From: Paracoccaceae bacterium
GTDB lineage: Bacteria; Pseudomonadota; Alphaproteobacteria; Rhodobacterales; Rhodobacteraceae
DNA length: 64,000 nt
Assembly: GCA_009773375.1 (NCBI GenBank)
Contig: WRPH01000017.1
Span: 18,833 to 82,832, forward strand
Reading direction: 5' to 3'
Below, in pieces: positions 26,403 to 34,962 of this stretch. Below the pieces are notes generated by a model. The model did no database searches and had not been told where the DNA came from. It saw only the letters and a program-made list of their open reading frames with translations. How positions within the stretch are numbered: the stretch's first letter is position 1; each line of letters begins with the position of its first letter. A program made the translations under genes and the position numbers.

Positions 26403-28217
26403 ATGGACAATACGATTCTTGAAAAGGCGTTGGGTGTAGCTGGATTCGCTGTTCTTGTGCTGGACGACACGGATCGCGTTATCGACATCAGCCTGCCAGC
26501 GGCCCGGCTCTTTGGCGTAGACCAACGTGATCTGATCGGCAAACCCGTTTCCGACTTCCTTCCGTTGGACCCGACAACGGTCGGTGCCCTTGATCAGACG
26601 GCAATACAGCCTCCGGGTGTGGTGGCAGAGATCACGGCGCGCACCAAGGACAACCGGGAACTTGTTGTTGCGGTCAATGCCGTCCGCTGGACCGGTCCAG
26701 ACGGAAGAAGGCTGACCACCCTCTTCGTTCGCGACGCCGCCCTGGAAAAACAGGCGGCACGCAGCAAGCACAGCCAACTTGTGCAGTCGGACAATGCGAT
26801 CCGCGGGGCCCGGATCGGGGTGTTTGAATATGATCCGACCACGGATTCGGTTTCCGTGTCGGATATCTGGCGCTGCATGCTTGAAATCCTTCCCGATGAA
26901 CAAATGGATGTGCAGCAGGAATGGCGCAGCCGCGTTCATCCCGACGATGTGCAAATTGCACTCGAACCGATCAGCCTTTGTCTTGAAGGTCACACAGAGC
27001 GCGCCAGTTGCGAGTACCGACTGCATTCCCGCGACCGCTCCCACTGGAAATGGATGCGGACAGACATTGCGGTAGCAGAGCGCAGCCCGACTGGACGGCC
27101 CAGTCTGCTGGTCGGCGCGCAATCTGACATCACCGAGCGCAAGGCGACGGAAGACGCGCTTCGTGTCAGCGTCGAACAGTTCCGATCGGCATTTTATAAT
27201 GCCTCTATCGGCAAGGCTATCGTTGAACCGGACGGAAGGCTGCGACTCGCCAACGCGGCCTTGTGTGACATGCTGGGTTACTCTGAAAGCGAGCTGACCA
27301 GCCGAACCTTTCAGGAATTGACCCATCCGGACGATCTGGACGATGACCTGCATTGCCTCAAATCGCTCATGGAAGGCGAAATCTCATCCTATAACCTGGA
27401 AAAACGTTACTATCGCTCCAACGGCGCTATCGTGTGGGGGAGACTGAGCGTTGGCCTCGTGCGGGATGCCGACGGGGAACCGGATCACTTCATCGCTCAG
27501 GTCGTGGACATCACCGAGCAGCGGCGGCTTGATGAGTTGAAGAATGAGTTCGTATCGGTGGTCAGCCATGAACTGCGCACGCCTTTGACCTCCGTTCTTG
27601 GCGCGTTGGCGCTGCTTGAGTTTGATCACGCCCAGTTCTCGGACGAGGTGCAGCGTCTGCTGTTTATCGCCAAGACAAACGGGGATCGGTTGCACAATCT
27701 GATCAACGACATTCTGGACTTTCAGAAGTTCACCGCAAGGGAAATGCGCTTTTCACTCGTCGACCATCCGGTCGCACGTCTCGTGGAAGATACGCTGATG
27801 GCAAACCTGGCCCTGACGGACAAGTACGCCATCCGGTTCTCGCCTCCGCCAGATCATCGCGCGCTCATCGGTCTGGTGGACCCGAAGCGGTTCCATCAGG
27901 TGATGGCAAACCTTTTGTCGAATGCCGCGAAATTTGCCGATCCGGGCAGCGTGGTGGCGACAACTGTTGAACCGGACGGGTCATCAATCCGCGTTTCGGT
28001 CACCAACGTCGGTCCGGGAATACCGGATTCGTTTCGGGAACGGGTTTTCAGGCCATTTTCGCAGGCGGCATCCTTGTCCGACCGAAGATCGGGTGGCACG
28101 GGTCTGGGGCTGAGCATCACCAAGCAGATCGTGGAGCAGATGGGCGGCGAGATCGGTTTTGCAAGCGCGCTGAAGGGGCAGACCACGTTCTGGTTTACCG
28201 TGCGACGCAGCGATTAA
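26403..28217 (+). CDS. Soluble PAS-domain sensor histidine kinase
   Basis: 604 residues and no membrane helix. There are three PAS-type modules (about 1-110, 120-245 and 250-375; the second and third with PAC-like QSDITERK and QVVDITEQR ends), a DHp domain with His389 (SVVSHELRTPLTSVLG), and HATPase motifs NLLSNAAKFA, VGPGIPDSFRERVFRPF and GGTGLGLSI. I chose ATG 26403; ATG 26355 would add 16 residues. It lies between two paralogous response regulators (one upstream on the same strand, one convergent) and probably phosphorylates one or both. A small hairpin (26322-26340) separates it from the first. Confidence 0.9.
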   Translation: MDNTILEKALGVAGFAVLVLDDTDRVIDISLPAARLFGVDQRDLIGKPVSDFLPLDPTTVGALDQTAIQPPGVVAEITARTKDNRELVVAVNAVRWTGPDGRRLTTLFVRDAALEKQAARSKHSQLVQSDNAIRGARIGVFEYDPTTDSVSVSDIWRCMLEILPDEQMDVQQEWRSRVHPDDVQIALEPISLCLEGHTERASCEYRLHSRDRSHWKWMRTDIAVAERSPTGRPSLLVGAQSDITERKATEDALRVSVEQFRSAFYNASIGKAIVEPDGRLRLANAALCDMLGYSESELTSRTFQELTHPDDLDDDLHCLKSLMEGEISSYNLEKRYYRSNGAIVWGRLSVGLVRDADGEPDHFIAQVVDITEQRRLDELKNEFVSVVSHELRTPLTSVLGALALLEFDHAQFSDEVQRLLFIAKTNGDRLHNLINDILDFQKFTAREMRFSLVDHPVARLVEDTLMANLALTDKYAIRFSPPPDHRALIGLVDPKRFHQVMANLLSNAAKFADPGSVVATTVEPDGSSIRVSVTNVGPGIPDSFRERVFRPFSQAASLSDRRSGGTGLGLSITKQIVEQMGGEIGFASALKGQTTFWFTVRRSD

Positions 28218-28220
28218 GGC

Positions 28221-28265
28221 TGCGACGATGAGGGCGGCGACGATGAGGGCGGCGACGATGAGGGC
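28221..28265 (+). repeat. Three 15-bp tandem repeats between convergent genes
   Basis: The unit GGCGACGATGAGGGC repeats three times (first copy with T at position 1), directly after the kinase stop and before the end of the convergent regulator. A GGCGGCGGTTTTTT tract follows. Confidence 0.9.
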
Positions 28266-28293
28266 GGCGGCGGTTTTTTGCCCAGCACGCCGC

Positions 28294-29271
28294 TCAGGAT
28301 GCGGGCATGAAGATGTTCACACCACGGGGTTTGAGACGCTTTGAAACTGACCGGTCATGGGCACGGGCCATAGCCCGTTCGATGGCGCGTGGAACATCGG
28401 CATGATCCCCAAAGTTCGGCCGGACCGGAGTTCCGACGGAGACTTCAAGATCCATCGGATTTCCGTTGTCATACTCGGAATTCTTTTCGTCCAGCTCTTG
28501 CTGCACGTCGCTTTCGATGTCGCTGGCAGAAAGCGGGGCTGCGCAGTTTGAAACCACGACAAACACGCCATCACCAGCATATGAAATCAGGCAGCCATTG
28601 GTCTGCAAGGTTTCAGTGACAGCACAGGCAACTTCGCAAAGGGCATAGGTGAACTCGTCGGTCTTTGCTTGCTCGTAGACGTCCTTGATCTGGTCGACTC
28701 GCACGGCGATGACTTGTGAAGCGGCAAGACCTGATCGCGAGATTTGCTTCAGGTAATTCTTCAAGGAGTGGAAATCGACCAGCCCATCCACCCCGTCAAG
28801 CGCTATTGGTTCGGCAAGCTCGAAAGCATGCGGCCGGTCTGCCGGCTGCACCGACACAGCACCCGCCGCCCGCGCCATTTCGGCAGCTTGTTGCGCGAGG
28901 ACCAGCTCATGCGCCACCCGCAGCCGGGTGCCCAGTTCATGAATATCGAAAGGTTTGGTTGCGTAATCCGTGGCGCCAGCCTTGAAGGCAGCATCCATGA
29001 ATTCACGCTCCGACATGGCGGTCAGCATGATGATCGGCGTTTTGCGATAGGCCGGGATTTGGCGAATTCGACTGCAAAGCTCGATCCCGTCCATCCCCGG
29101 CATGTTGATGTCGAGCAAGAAACAGTCGAAATGCGCATCGGCGCGCAGCAGGATTTCAAGCGCAATGCCGCCAGACGACGCAGTCGTGACGTCATGAAAC
29201 CCGACCCGCGCGGCGAGCATCGGCATCAATTCAAGGATGTAGTGTTCGTCATCTACAGCGAGAATTCTCAT
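28294..29271 (-). CDS. Response regulator with degenerate cyclase-like output domain
   Basis: 325 residues, started at 29271 where GAAGGAGG gives a strong RBS. The REC domain spans 1-120 (MRILAVDDEHY, Asp54 in FLLDINMPGMDG, Lys106 in TKPFD). The output domain (about 165-310) is similar in plan to that of the regulator at 24939-26231: both have a LK/LQNYL motif near its start, and here YAGDGVFVVVS stands where GGDEF would be, then VSVGTPVRP and RAMARAHDRS. Diguanylate cyclase activity is unlikely. It is convergent with the kinase gene. Confidence 0.85.
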   Translation of the reverse strand: MRILAVDDEHYILELMPMLAARVGFHDVTTASSGGIALEILLRADAHFDCFLLDINMPGMDGIELCSRIRQIPAYRKTPIIMLTAMSEREFMDAAFKAGATDYATKPFDIHELGTRLRVAHELVLAQQAAEMARAAGAVSVQPADRPHAFELAEPIALDGVDGLVDFHSLKNYLKQISRSGLAASQVIAVRVDQIKDVYEQAKTDEFTYALCEVACAVTETLQTNGCLISYAGDGVFVVVSNCAAPLSASDIESDVQQELDEKNSEYDNGNPMDLEVSVGTPVRPNFGDHADVPRAIERAMARAHDRSVSKRLKPRGVNIFMPAS

Positions 29272-29663
29272 GCTGGCCTCCTTCGGTGCCCAGCTAGCTG
29301 AAAACTGTCGATTTCTGTCGACGTCCCAGACATGTTGATGGGGTAACATGTTGAACTGTTGAAGCAAACCATTACGCCACACTGCACAACGGATGACCAA
29401 GCATTGCAACCCGCTTCTTGTCTTTGAATGCGTCACAAAACACGAAGCGGGGTTTGCAGCCCAAGGCGCTGGCCACCAGCGCCTGGTAAATTTTTCCCAT
29501 CATGACGGAATATTCCATGACAGTCCAGCGGGCAACAAGCTGCCGCCCGCTACATGATCCTTCGTGTTGCCGATCCTTCGTGATGGCAGCCGGTTTGGTC
29601 GATTCCGGCTTGGTCAGGATCCGCGCGTTTCTGGCCGGGGCGATCCGGCGCAGGGCTTTGGCG
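29272..29663. other. Intergenic region without a supported gene
   Basis: About 390 bp upstream of the second regulator. It holds two copies of GATCCTTCGTG (29556-29566 and 29572-29582) and a GGAATATTCC palindrome near 29505. One minus-strand frame is open here, but its composition (scattered Cys/Arg/Lys, no fold pattern) does not look coding. Confidence 0.5.
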
Positions 29664-30584
29664 CTACAGGCCGGGACGGTTGGCCTCGCTCGCCGCCCCT
29701 GACCAATGCGCGCCTGCCGGGCCACGCACAAAGCCATCTGACAGCCGGCCACCCGGCACTTTCGCAATCAAGCTGGCAGCCAGTTCGGCGGCACTCAGCT
29801 TGCCTGCGATGCGGTCGGCATAGGCAATGCAAATCTCGGCAAAACCCGCACTTTGCGGCGACATCCGCAGCGAACTGACACCGGCTTCGCGTAGCACCTC
29901 GATCTGATGCGCCATGCTGGCGGTGCTTTGGCTCAGCGTTTGCACGCCGTTCACCGTCAGAAACTTTTGTCCGTCGAGCGTTTCAACATCACGGCCATCC
30001 GGGTCCAGTCCACACACAAACTGGCAGCTGTCCTTGGCATGATCGTGCAGGCGGGCATGATAGCAGCGGCCGGAAATCGCAAGCGGCAGGCGGCCATGGC
30101 CCCAGACCTCTATCGCGACACCCAGATCGCGGCCCAGCCCGGCCAGAACCGCAATGGACTCCAGTGGCAGTTCGGGTGGCAGGCACACCCGCACGGCACC
30201 GCGCGCCGCAAGCCAGCGTAAGGTGCCTTCGTTATAGACGTTGATCAACGGCCCGACCCAGAATGGCTGACCGGGCGGCAACGCGTGCAGCGCGGTCAGA
30301 TCGTTCACCTCGATCGGCAAGCCGATGTCCGCCAGCGCGGCGGTGGCCTTGCGTTCGCGTTTCAGGGTCACCAAGGCGAGGCTGGTGATCGCCACGTCCT
30401 TGCCGGCTGCAAGCAAAACCTCGACCGCCGTGGCGATTTCATCTTGCCAGAACGGCAGGCGCTTGGAACACACCACCTCGCCCAGCACCACGCGCGACAC
30501 CGGCACTGCGGCAAGGCCCTGATAAAAGCCACGCACGGTGGCGGCGTCCCAGAAGAAATGATTAGGGCCAACGGTCAGGTCCAT
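29664..30584 (-). CDS. ubiV: O2-independent ubiquinone hydroxylation protein UbiV (U32 peptidase family)
   Basis: 306 residues. With UbiU it forms the iron-sulfur complex that hydroxylates ubiquinone precursors without oxygen. The family start MDLTVGPNHFFWDAATVRGFY is clear, and cluster cysteines lie in VVCSKR, ISGRCYHARLHDHAKDSCQFVC. The ATG at 30584 follows the ubiU stop by two bases. A lesion in ubiU puts the upstream frame in phase with this gene, producing one long ORF, but the family start shows that UbiV itself is intact. Confidence 0.9.
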   Translation of the reverse strand: MDLTVGPNHFFWDAATVRGFYQGLAAVPVSRVVLGEVVCSKRLPFWQDEIATAVEVLLAAGKDVAITSLALVTLKRERKATAALADIGLPIEVNDLTALHALPPGQPFWVGPLINVYNEGTLRWLAARGAVRVCLPPELPLESIAVLAGLGRDLGVAIEVWGHGRLPLAISGRCYHARLHDHAKDSCQFVCGLDPDGRDVETLDGQKFLTVNGVQTLSQSTASMAHQIEVLREAGVSSLRMSPQSAGFAEICIAYADRIAGKLSAAELAASLIAKVPGGRLSDGFVRGPAGAHWSGAASEANRPGL

Positions 30585-30586
30585 CG

Positions 30587-31541
30587 CTATCTCCACGTCT
30601 TGGCATAGGCGCCGGTGGTGGCGGCCTGACCTTCGCTCAGCTTTGCAAGGGCGGCGTCGGGCATCGGGCGACCGGCGGCCTGCGCCTCGATGGCGGCGCG
30701 GAAGCTGCGCACCACTTCGGCCACATAGGCGCGGCTGCGCTGGCGGCCCTCGATCTTCAGTGCCGTCACCCCGGGTGGCATCCAGGCTGACCGGGTCTTC
30801 AAAGACATGCCCGGTCTGATTACCAGAGGTAAAGCAGCCCTTGCAAAGGGTCGGATAGGGCGCAGGCTGGCCCTTGGCAGTCCGGTGGATGGTAAAGCCG
30901 CCCAACCGCGCCGTCAGCCCGCCCGGTTCTTCGGCATAGTCAACATGGCTGGCGGGCGAGCAGACGCCGTTCATATTCGGCGATTTGCCAGTGGCATAGG
31001 ACGACAGCGAACAACGACCCTCGGCCATCACACACAGGCCACCGAACACAAACACCTCGGTTTCCACATCAATCTCGCGGTTGATCGCGGCGATTTCATC
31101 AACGGTCAGCACCCGCGGCAGCACGACGCGTTTGACGCCGAAGCTTTCGGCATAAAAGTTGATCACATCGGGATTGGCAGCGGCGGCCTGCACCGAAAGG
31201 TGGCGGCGCAGCGCGGGGTGATGGTCGGCGGCATGGGCCAGCAGACCGATATCGGCCAAAATCACCGCATCCGCCCCCACGGTTTCGGCATCGGCAATGG
31301 CGCGGTGCCACAGGGCCTCGGCCCCGGCACGCGGAAAGGTGTTGATGGCGATCAGCACCTTGGCGCCACGGCCATGCGCAAAGGCAATGCCTGCCGCCAT
31401 TTCATCACGGTCAAAATTCAGGCCGGGGAAGTTGCGGGCGTTGGTTTCATCGGCAAAGCCGCAATAGATCGTCTGCGCCCCGGCCTCGACAGCGGCGCGC
31501 AGGGCGGCGGGGGTGCCCGCCGGGCAAACCAGTTCCATCAT
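30587..31541 (-). pseudogene. ubiU: UbiU with internal deletion and frameshift
   Basis: The N-terminal 260 or so residues are normal UbiU (U32 family), including cluster cysteines in GGLCVMAEGRCSLSS, NGVCSPASH and TLCKGCF. After HVFEDPVSLDAT the frame changes near 30769-30776; the true C-terminus (VTALKIEGRQRSRAYVAEVV to AYAKTWR, stop at 30587) continues in another frame. About eight residues expected at the joint are also missing, consistent with a net loss of about 23 bp. Uncorrected, translation runs on into ubiV. Either a real mutation or an assembly error. Its start overlaps the ubiT stop. Confidence 0.85.
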
Positions 31542-32086
31542 GGTGTCGCTCCTGTCGGGCGGTCCATGCGATGCAGCGCCAACCCGCTCAGCCGTTCAAC
31601 AGACGGCAGCAGGCGGGCCAGCAATGGCGCGATCGGCTTGACCAGCACGCCCAACTCGGCGGTCAGATCAAGCTCGGCATCATCGATGGCATTGCGCAGC
31701 GCCAGGCCCGCTGCCGTATCGCCCTCAATCACCAGATCGCGCGCAAAGAACAGCGCGTCACCGTCAAGACTGCCATGCATCATGCCCAGAAACGCCGCCG
31801 TCAACCCGGCAATGCGGGTATCATGCGCAGGCGGACGGCGGCGGGAATGCGCGGTGACACGCGGCGCGGCACCGCCCGGTTCCAGCAGCAACAACAACGG
31901 CAGATCGGTCAGATCCAGCAGAAAGCGGCGCTCGGCATGGGCACCCAGACGGCGCTGCAAGCCGGGGTGGCGCTGCATCAGCTGCCGCGCCAGTGTGGTC
32001 AGCATCAGGGTGACCGGTGTCAGGGGCAGCGGCTTTGCAGCCAGCGCCAGAACGCGCGGCAAGTGTGGCAGTGCGGGGTTGGTCAT
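31538..32086 (-). CDS. ubiT: SCP2-domain ubiquinone accessory protein UbiT
   Basis: 182 residues with a sterol-carrier (SCP2) domain: LTDLPLLLLLEPGG, AFLGMMHGSLDGDALFFARDLVIEGDTAAGLALRNAIDDAELD. UbiT binds lipid intermediates for the UbiUV hydroxylase in anaerobic ubiquinone synthesis. ATG 32086 is preferred over 32101 because the shorter form starts MTNPALPHLP as in the family. The stop overlaps ubiU (ATGATG). It is the first gene of ubiTUV. Confidence 0.9.
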   Translation of the reverse strand: MTNPALPHLPRVLALAAKPLPLTPVTLMLTTLARQLMQRHPGLQRRLGAHAERRFLLDLTDLPLLLLLEPGGAAPRVTAHSRRRPPAHDTRIAGLTAAFLGMMHGSLDGDALFFARDLVIEGDTAAGLALRNAIDDAELDLTAELGVLVKPIAPLLARLLPSVERLSGLALHRMDRPTGATP

Positions 32087-32141
32087 GGTGTCCTCGGCCA
32101 AGGCGGTGCGCAGACCCTAGGAATGAATTCACGCCCCGGCC

Positions 32142-32155
32142 TTGATCATAGTCAA
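32142..32155. promoter_or_regulatory. FNR/FnrL-type box between ubiTUV and ubiD
   Basis: TTGAT-CATA-GTCAA matches the consensus TTGAT-N4-ATCAA at nine of ten positions. It lies 56 bp before ubiT and 64 bp before ubiD, so one site could activate both divergent units when oxygen falls. Confidence 0.75.
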
Positions 32156-32218
32156 GCCGCCCCCGGATCAAGGCTGCTACCGATCGCGCCAATAGCCACA
32201 GCCCTGCCGATGGAGCCC

Positions 32219-33721
32219 ATGACCCGTTCCTTGCCCGTTTTTGCCGATCTGCGCGCCTTTCTGGGCTGGATCGAAGCGCAGGGCGATCTTTTGCGGATCG
32301 CCGATCCGGTTGCGCTGCGCCATCAGATGACGGCGGTGCAGGTCGCGGCGTTGGAACAGGCCGGGCCGGTGCTGCGGTTTGACGCAGCCGTTCAGGCCGA
32401 TGGAGCGCGGGCGACGATGCCGGTGGTGGCAAACCTGTTTGGCACCCAAGACCGAGTGGCCGCCGGGCTTGGCCTGACCCGCGACCAGATCCCCGAGTTT
32501 GGTGCGTTTCTGGCCTCGCTGCGCAGCCCGGCCCCGGTAGAGGGGATGCGTGATGCGTGGTCGCGCTGGCCGATGTTGCGCGCGGCCTTGATGACGCGTC
32601 CGCACCTTGCGCGCCGCGCCGTGGTGCAAGAGGTGACAGCCCCCGTCGATCTGACCCGGCTGCCGGTGCAGACACCCTGGCCCGAAGATGCCGGGCCGCT
32701 GATCACCTGGCCGGTGGTCATCACCCGCCCGCATGGATCCGAACCGGCACAGCTGGCACGCTATAATCTGGGAGTGTATCGCGCGCAGGTGCTTGGGCCG
32801 GATCGGCTGATCCTGCGCTGGCTGGCACATCGCGGCGGTGCGGCGCATGCCCGTACCTGGGCGCGCGCGGGTGAACCGATGCCGGTGGCGATTGCCCTGG
32901 GTGCTGATCCGGCAACTTTGCTGTCAGCGGCGCTTCCGCTGCCGGAAACCGTTTCGGAAATCAGCTTTTCCGGCGTGCTGCGCGGCGCGCGGGCCGAGCT
33001 GGTGCCCGCCCGCAGCGTGCCGCTGCTGGTGCCTGCCAATGCCGAGATCATGCTGGAAGGCTGGGTGCATCCCGATGACACCGCGCCGGAAGGCCCGTTT
33101 GGCGACCATACCGGCTATTACAATTCGGTCGAATCCTTCCCGGTGATGCGGATTTCCGCCATCACCCACCGCCGCGACCCGCTGTATCTGTCCACCATCA
33201 CCGGCCGCCCGCCGGATGAACCTTCAGTGATCGGCGAGGTGTTCAACGATCTGGCCCTGCCGCTGATCCGCGCGCAAATCCCAGAGGTGTGCGATCTGTG
33301 GCTGCCCCCCGCCGCCTGTTCCTATCGCCTTGCGGTGGTCAGCATCAACAAACGCTATCCGGGGCAAGCCCGCCGGGTGATGCTGGCGCTGTGGGGGATG
33401 CTGGCGCAGTTTAGCTATACAAAGATGGTGATCGTGGTCGATGCCGACATCGATGCGCGCAACTGGGATGATATCGCCTGGGCGCTGGCCACCAGGATGG
33501 ACCCGGCCCGCGATGTGATGGTGCTGGACAGCACACCGATGGATTACCTCGATTTCGCCAGCCCGCGCGAAGGTCTGGCTGGCAAGATCGGCATTGATGC
33601 CACCAGCAAGATCGGCGCGGAAACCAGCCGCGATTGGGGCAAGGTGATGGCGTTGAACCCGCAGGATCAAGCTTTTGCCGCCGATCTTCTGGCCCGCCAT
33701 CTGCCGGAGGGTGCACGATGA
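32219..33721 (+). CDS. ubiD: UbiD-family decarboxylase (3-octaprenyl-4-hydroxybenzoate carboxy-lyase)
   Basis: 500 residues. Prenylated-FMN-dependent decarboxylation in ubiquinone synthesis. Family stretches are LITWPVVITRP, YNLGVYRAQVL, PEGPFGDHTGYYN (the Glu/Asp region of the active site) and ITGRPPDEPSVIGEVFND. I chose ATG 32219, four codons into MEPM and close behind GGAG; ATG 32210 is possible. ATGA overlap with ubiX, which makes its cofactor, supports the assignment. Confidence 0.93.
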   Translation: MTRSLPVFADLRAFLGWIEAQGDLLRIADPVALRHQMTAVQVAALEQAGPVLRFDAAVQADGARATMPVVANLFGTQDRVAAGLGLTRDQIPEFGAFLASLRSPAPVEGMRDAWSRWPMLRAALMTRPHLARRAVVQEVTAPVDLTRLPVQTPWPEDAGPLITWPVVITRPHGSEPAQLARYNLGVYRAQVLGPDRLILRWLAHRGGAAHARTWARAGEPMPVAIALGADPATLLSAALPLPETVSEISFSGVLRGARAELVPARSVPLLVPANAEIMLEGWVHPDDTAPEGPFGDHTGYYNSVESFPVMRISAITHRRDPLYLSTITGRPPDEPSVIGEVFNDLALPLIRAQIPEVCDLWLPPAACSYRLAVVSINKRYPGQARRVMLALWGMLAQFSYTKMVIVVDADIDARNWDDIAWALATRMDPARDVMVLDSTPMDYLDFASPREGLAGKIGIDATSKIGAETSRDWGKVMALNPQDQAFAADLLARHLPEGAR

Positions 33722-34284
33722 TCGCGCGGGTGATCCTTGGGGTTTCCGGCGCATCCGGCGCGCTGCTGGCTCTGGAATGCGCCCGGCTGCTGGCGCGCAT
33801 CGGCGTTCAGATCGACCTGACGCTTTCGCCGATGGCCGAACGCACGCTGGCGCTGGAAATCGGACCGGACGCACAGGCAGAACTTGAAGCCCTTGCCACC
33901 CGGCTGCATGGCATCCGCGATCTGGGCGACAGCATTGCGTCGGGGTCGTATCCGGTAGCGGGCATGATCGTGGCCCCCTGTTCGATGCGCAGCCTTGCCG
34001 CCATCGCGCATGGGCTGGATGACAACCTGCTGACCCGCGCCGCCGGGGTGCAGCTGAAGGAACGCCGCCCGCTGATCCTGCTGGCGCGCGAGGCACCGCT
34101 GACGCTGGCGCATCTGCGCAACATGACGGCCATCACCGAAATGGGCGGCACCATCCTGCCGCCGGTGCCCGCCTTCTATCTGCGCCCGCAAACCACGCTT
34201 GAAATCGCCACCCAGATTGCCGCCCGCGCGGTCGATCTGCTGCGGCTTGCCCCACCTCAGGCCACTGCCTGGGCCACCCCCTGA
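33718..34284 (+). CDS. ubiX: Flavin prenyltransferase UbiX
   Basis: 188 residues. Makes the prenylated FMN required by UbiD. Typical motifs are ILGVSGASGALLALECARLL at the N-terminus, MIVAPCSMRSLAAIAHGLDDNLLTRAAGVQLKERRPLILLAREAPL and PPVPAFYLRPQT. Start by ATGA overlap with ubiD. Confidence 0.96.
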   Translation: MIARVILGVSGASGALLALECARLLARIGVQIDLTLSPMAERTLALEIGPDAQAELEALATRLHGIRDLGDSIASGSYPVAGMIVAPCSMRSLAAIAHGLDDNLLTRAAGVQLKERRPLILLAREAPLTLAHLRNMTAITEMGGTILPPVPAFYLRPQTTLEIATQIAARAVDLLRLAPPQATAWATP

Positions 34285-34296
34285 CCGGAGACTGAC

Positions 34297-34962
34297 ATGA
34301 CCAGACTTTCCCCCGAAATGACCGTGACCGCGATTGCTGCCGATCTGCCGGGTGCGGCAGACCTGTTCCGCCGCAAGGGCATCAACTTCTGCTGCGGCGG
34401 CAATATCGCGCTGTCCGAGGCAGCTCTGCGCGCAGGCGTTCTGCCCGACGCGTTGCTCGCCGATCTGCAAGCGCTGGCCGATGGAGCCGGCCGCGATGCG
34501 CCCGAACCCACCCCGGCGCTGATCGATCACATCCTGAGCCGCTATCACGAAACCCACCGCGCCGAGTTGGAATGGCTGATCCCCTTGGCGCAAAAGGTAG
34601 AGCGGGTGCACGGCGACCATGAAGACGCGCCGCTTGGCCTGACCGATGCGCTGATTGCGCTGCACGACGATCTGGATTCGCACATGCAGAAGGAAGAACA
34701 AGTGCTGTTTCCGCTGATGCTGCAAGGCAGCAACCCGATGATCGCGCATCCCATTGCGCAGATGCGGCATGAACATGACGACACTGCCCGTCTGCTGGCC
34801 GGGGTCGAACATGCGGCGCATGGTCTGAACCTGCCGGAAGGCGCGTGCGGCTCGTGGACTGCGCTTTACACCGGGCTGCGCAAGTTTTCCGAAGATCTGG
34901 TGATGCACATGCATCTGGAAAACAACGTGCTGTTCGCCCGGTTCGAGCCTGCTCGCGGCTGA
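34297..34962 (+). CDS. ric: Iron-sulfur cluster repair di-iron protein (Ric/ScdA/YtfE)
   Basis: 221 residues. An N-terminal DUF542 domain (INFCCGG, residues about 29-35) is followed by a hemerythrin-like di-iron domain with spaced histidines and glutamates (YHETHRAELEWL, HDDLDSHMQKEEQVLFP, MRHEHDD, HMHLENNVLFARFE). It repairs clusters damaged by nitric oxide or oxidants. It follows ubiX by 12 bp and precedes nnrS directly. Confidence 0.95.
   Translation: MTRLSPEMTVTAIAADLPGAADLFRRKGINFCCGGNIALSEAALRAGVLPDALLADLQALADGAGRDAPEPTPALIDHILSRYHETHRAELEWLIPLAQKVERVHGDHEDAPLGLTDALIALHDDLDSHMQKEEQVLFPLMLQGSNPMIAHPIAQMRHEHDDTARLLAGVEHAAHGLNLPEGACGSWTALYTGLRKFSEDLVMHMHLENNVLFARFEPARG

Noticed and set aside
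29372..29767. 131-codon minus-strand frame before ubiV
   Set aside because: Scattered Cys/Lys/Arg composition, overlaps the end of ubiV, no RBS or family.
29664..31541. A genuine bifunctional UbiU-UbiV protein
   Set aside because: The joining segment of about 55 residues is nonsense, the real UbiU end is in another frame, and UbiV has its own family start; a lesion explains it better.
31571..32218. Long N-terminal extension of ubiD
   Set aside because: The upstream part of that frame is antisense to ubiT and crosses the FnrL box; UbiD family length supports the start at 32219.
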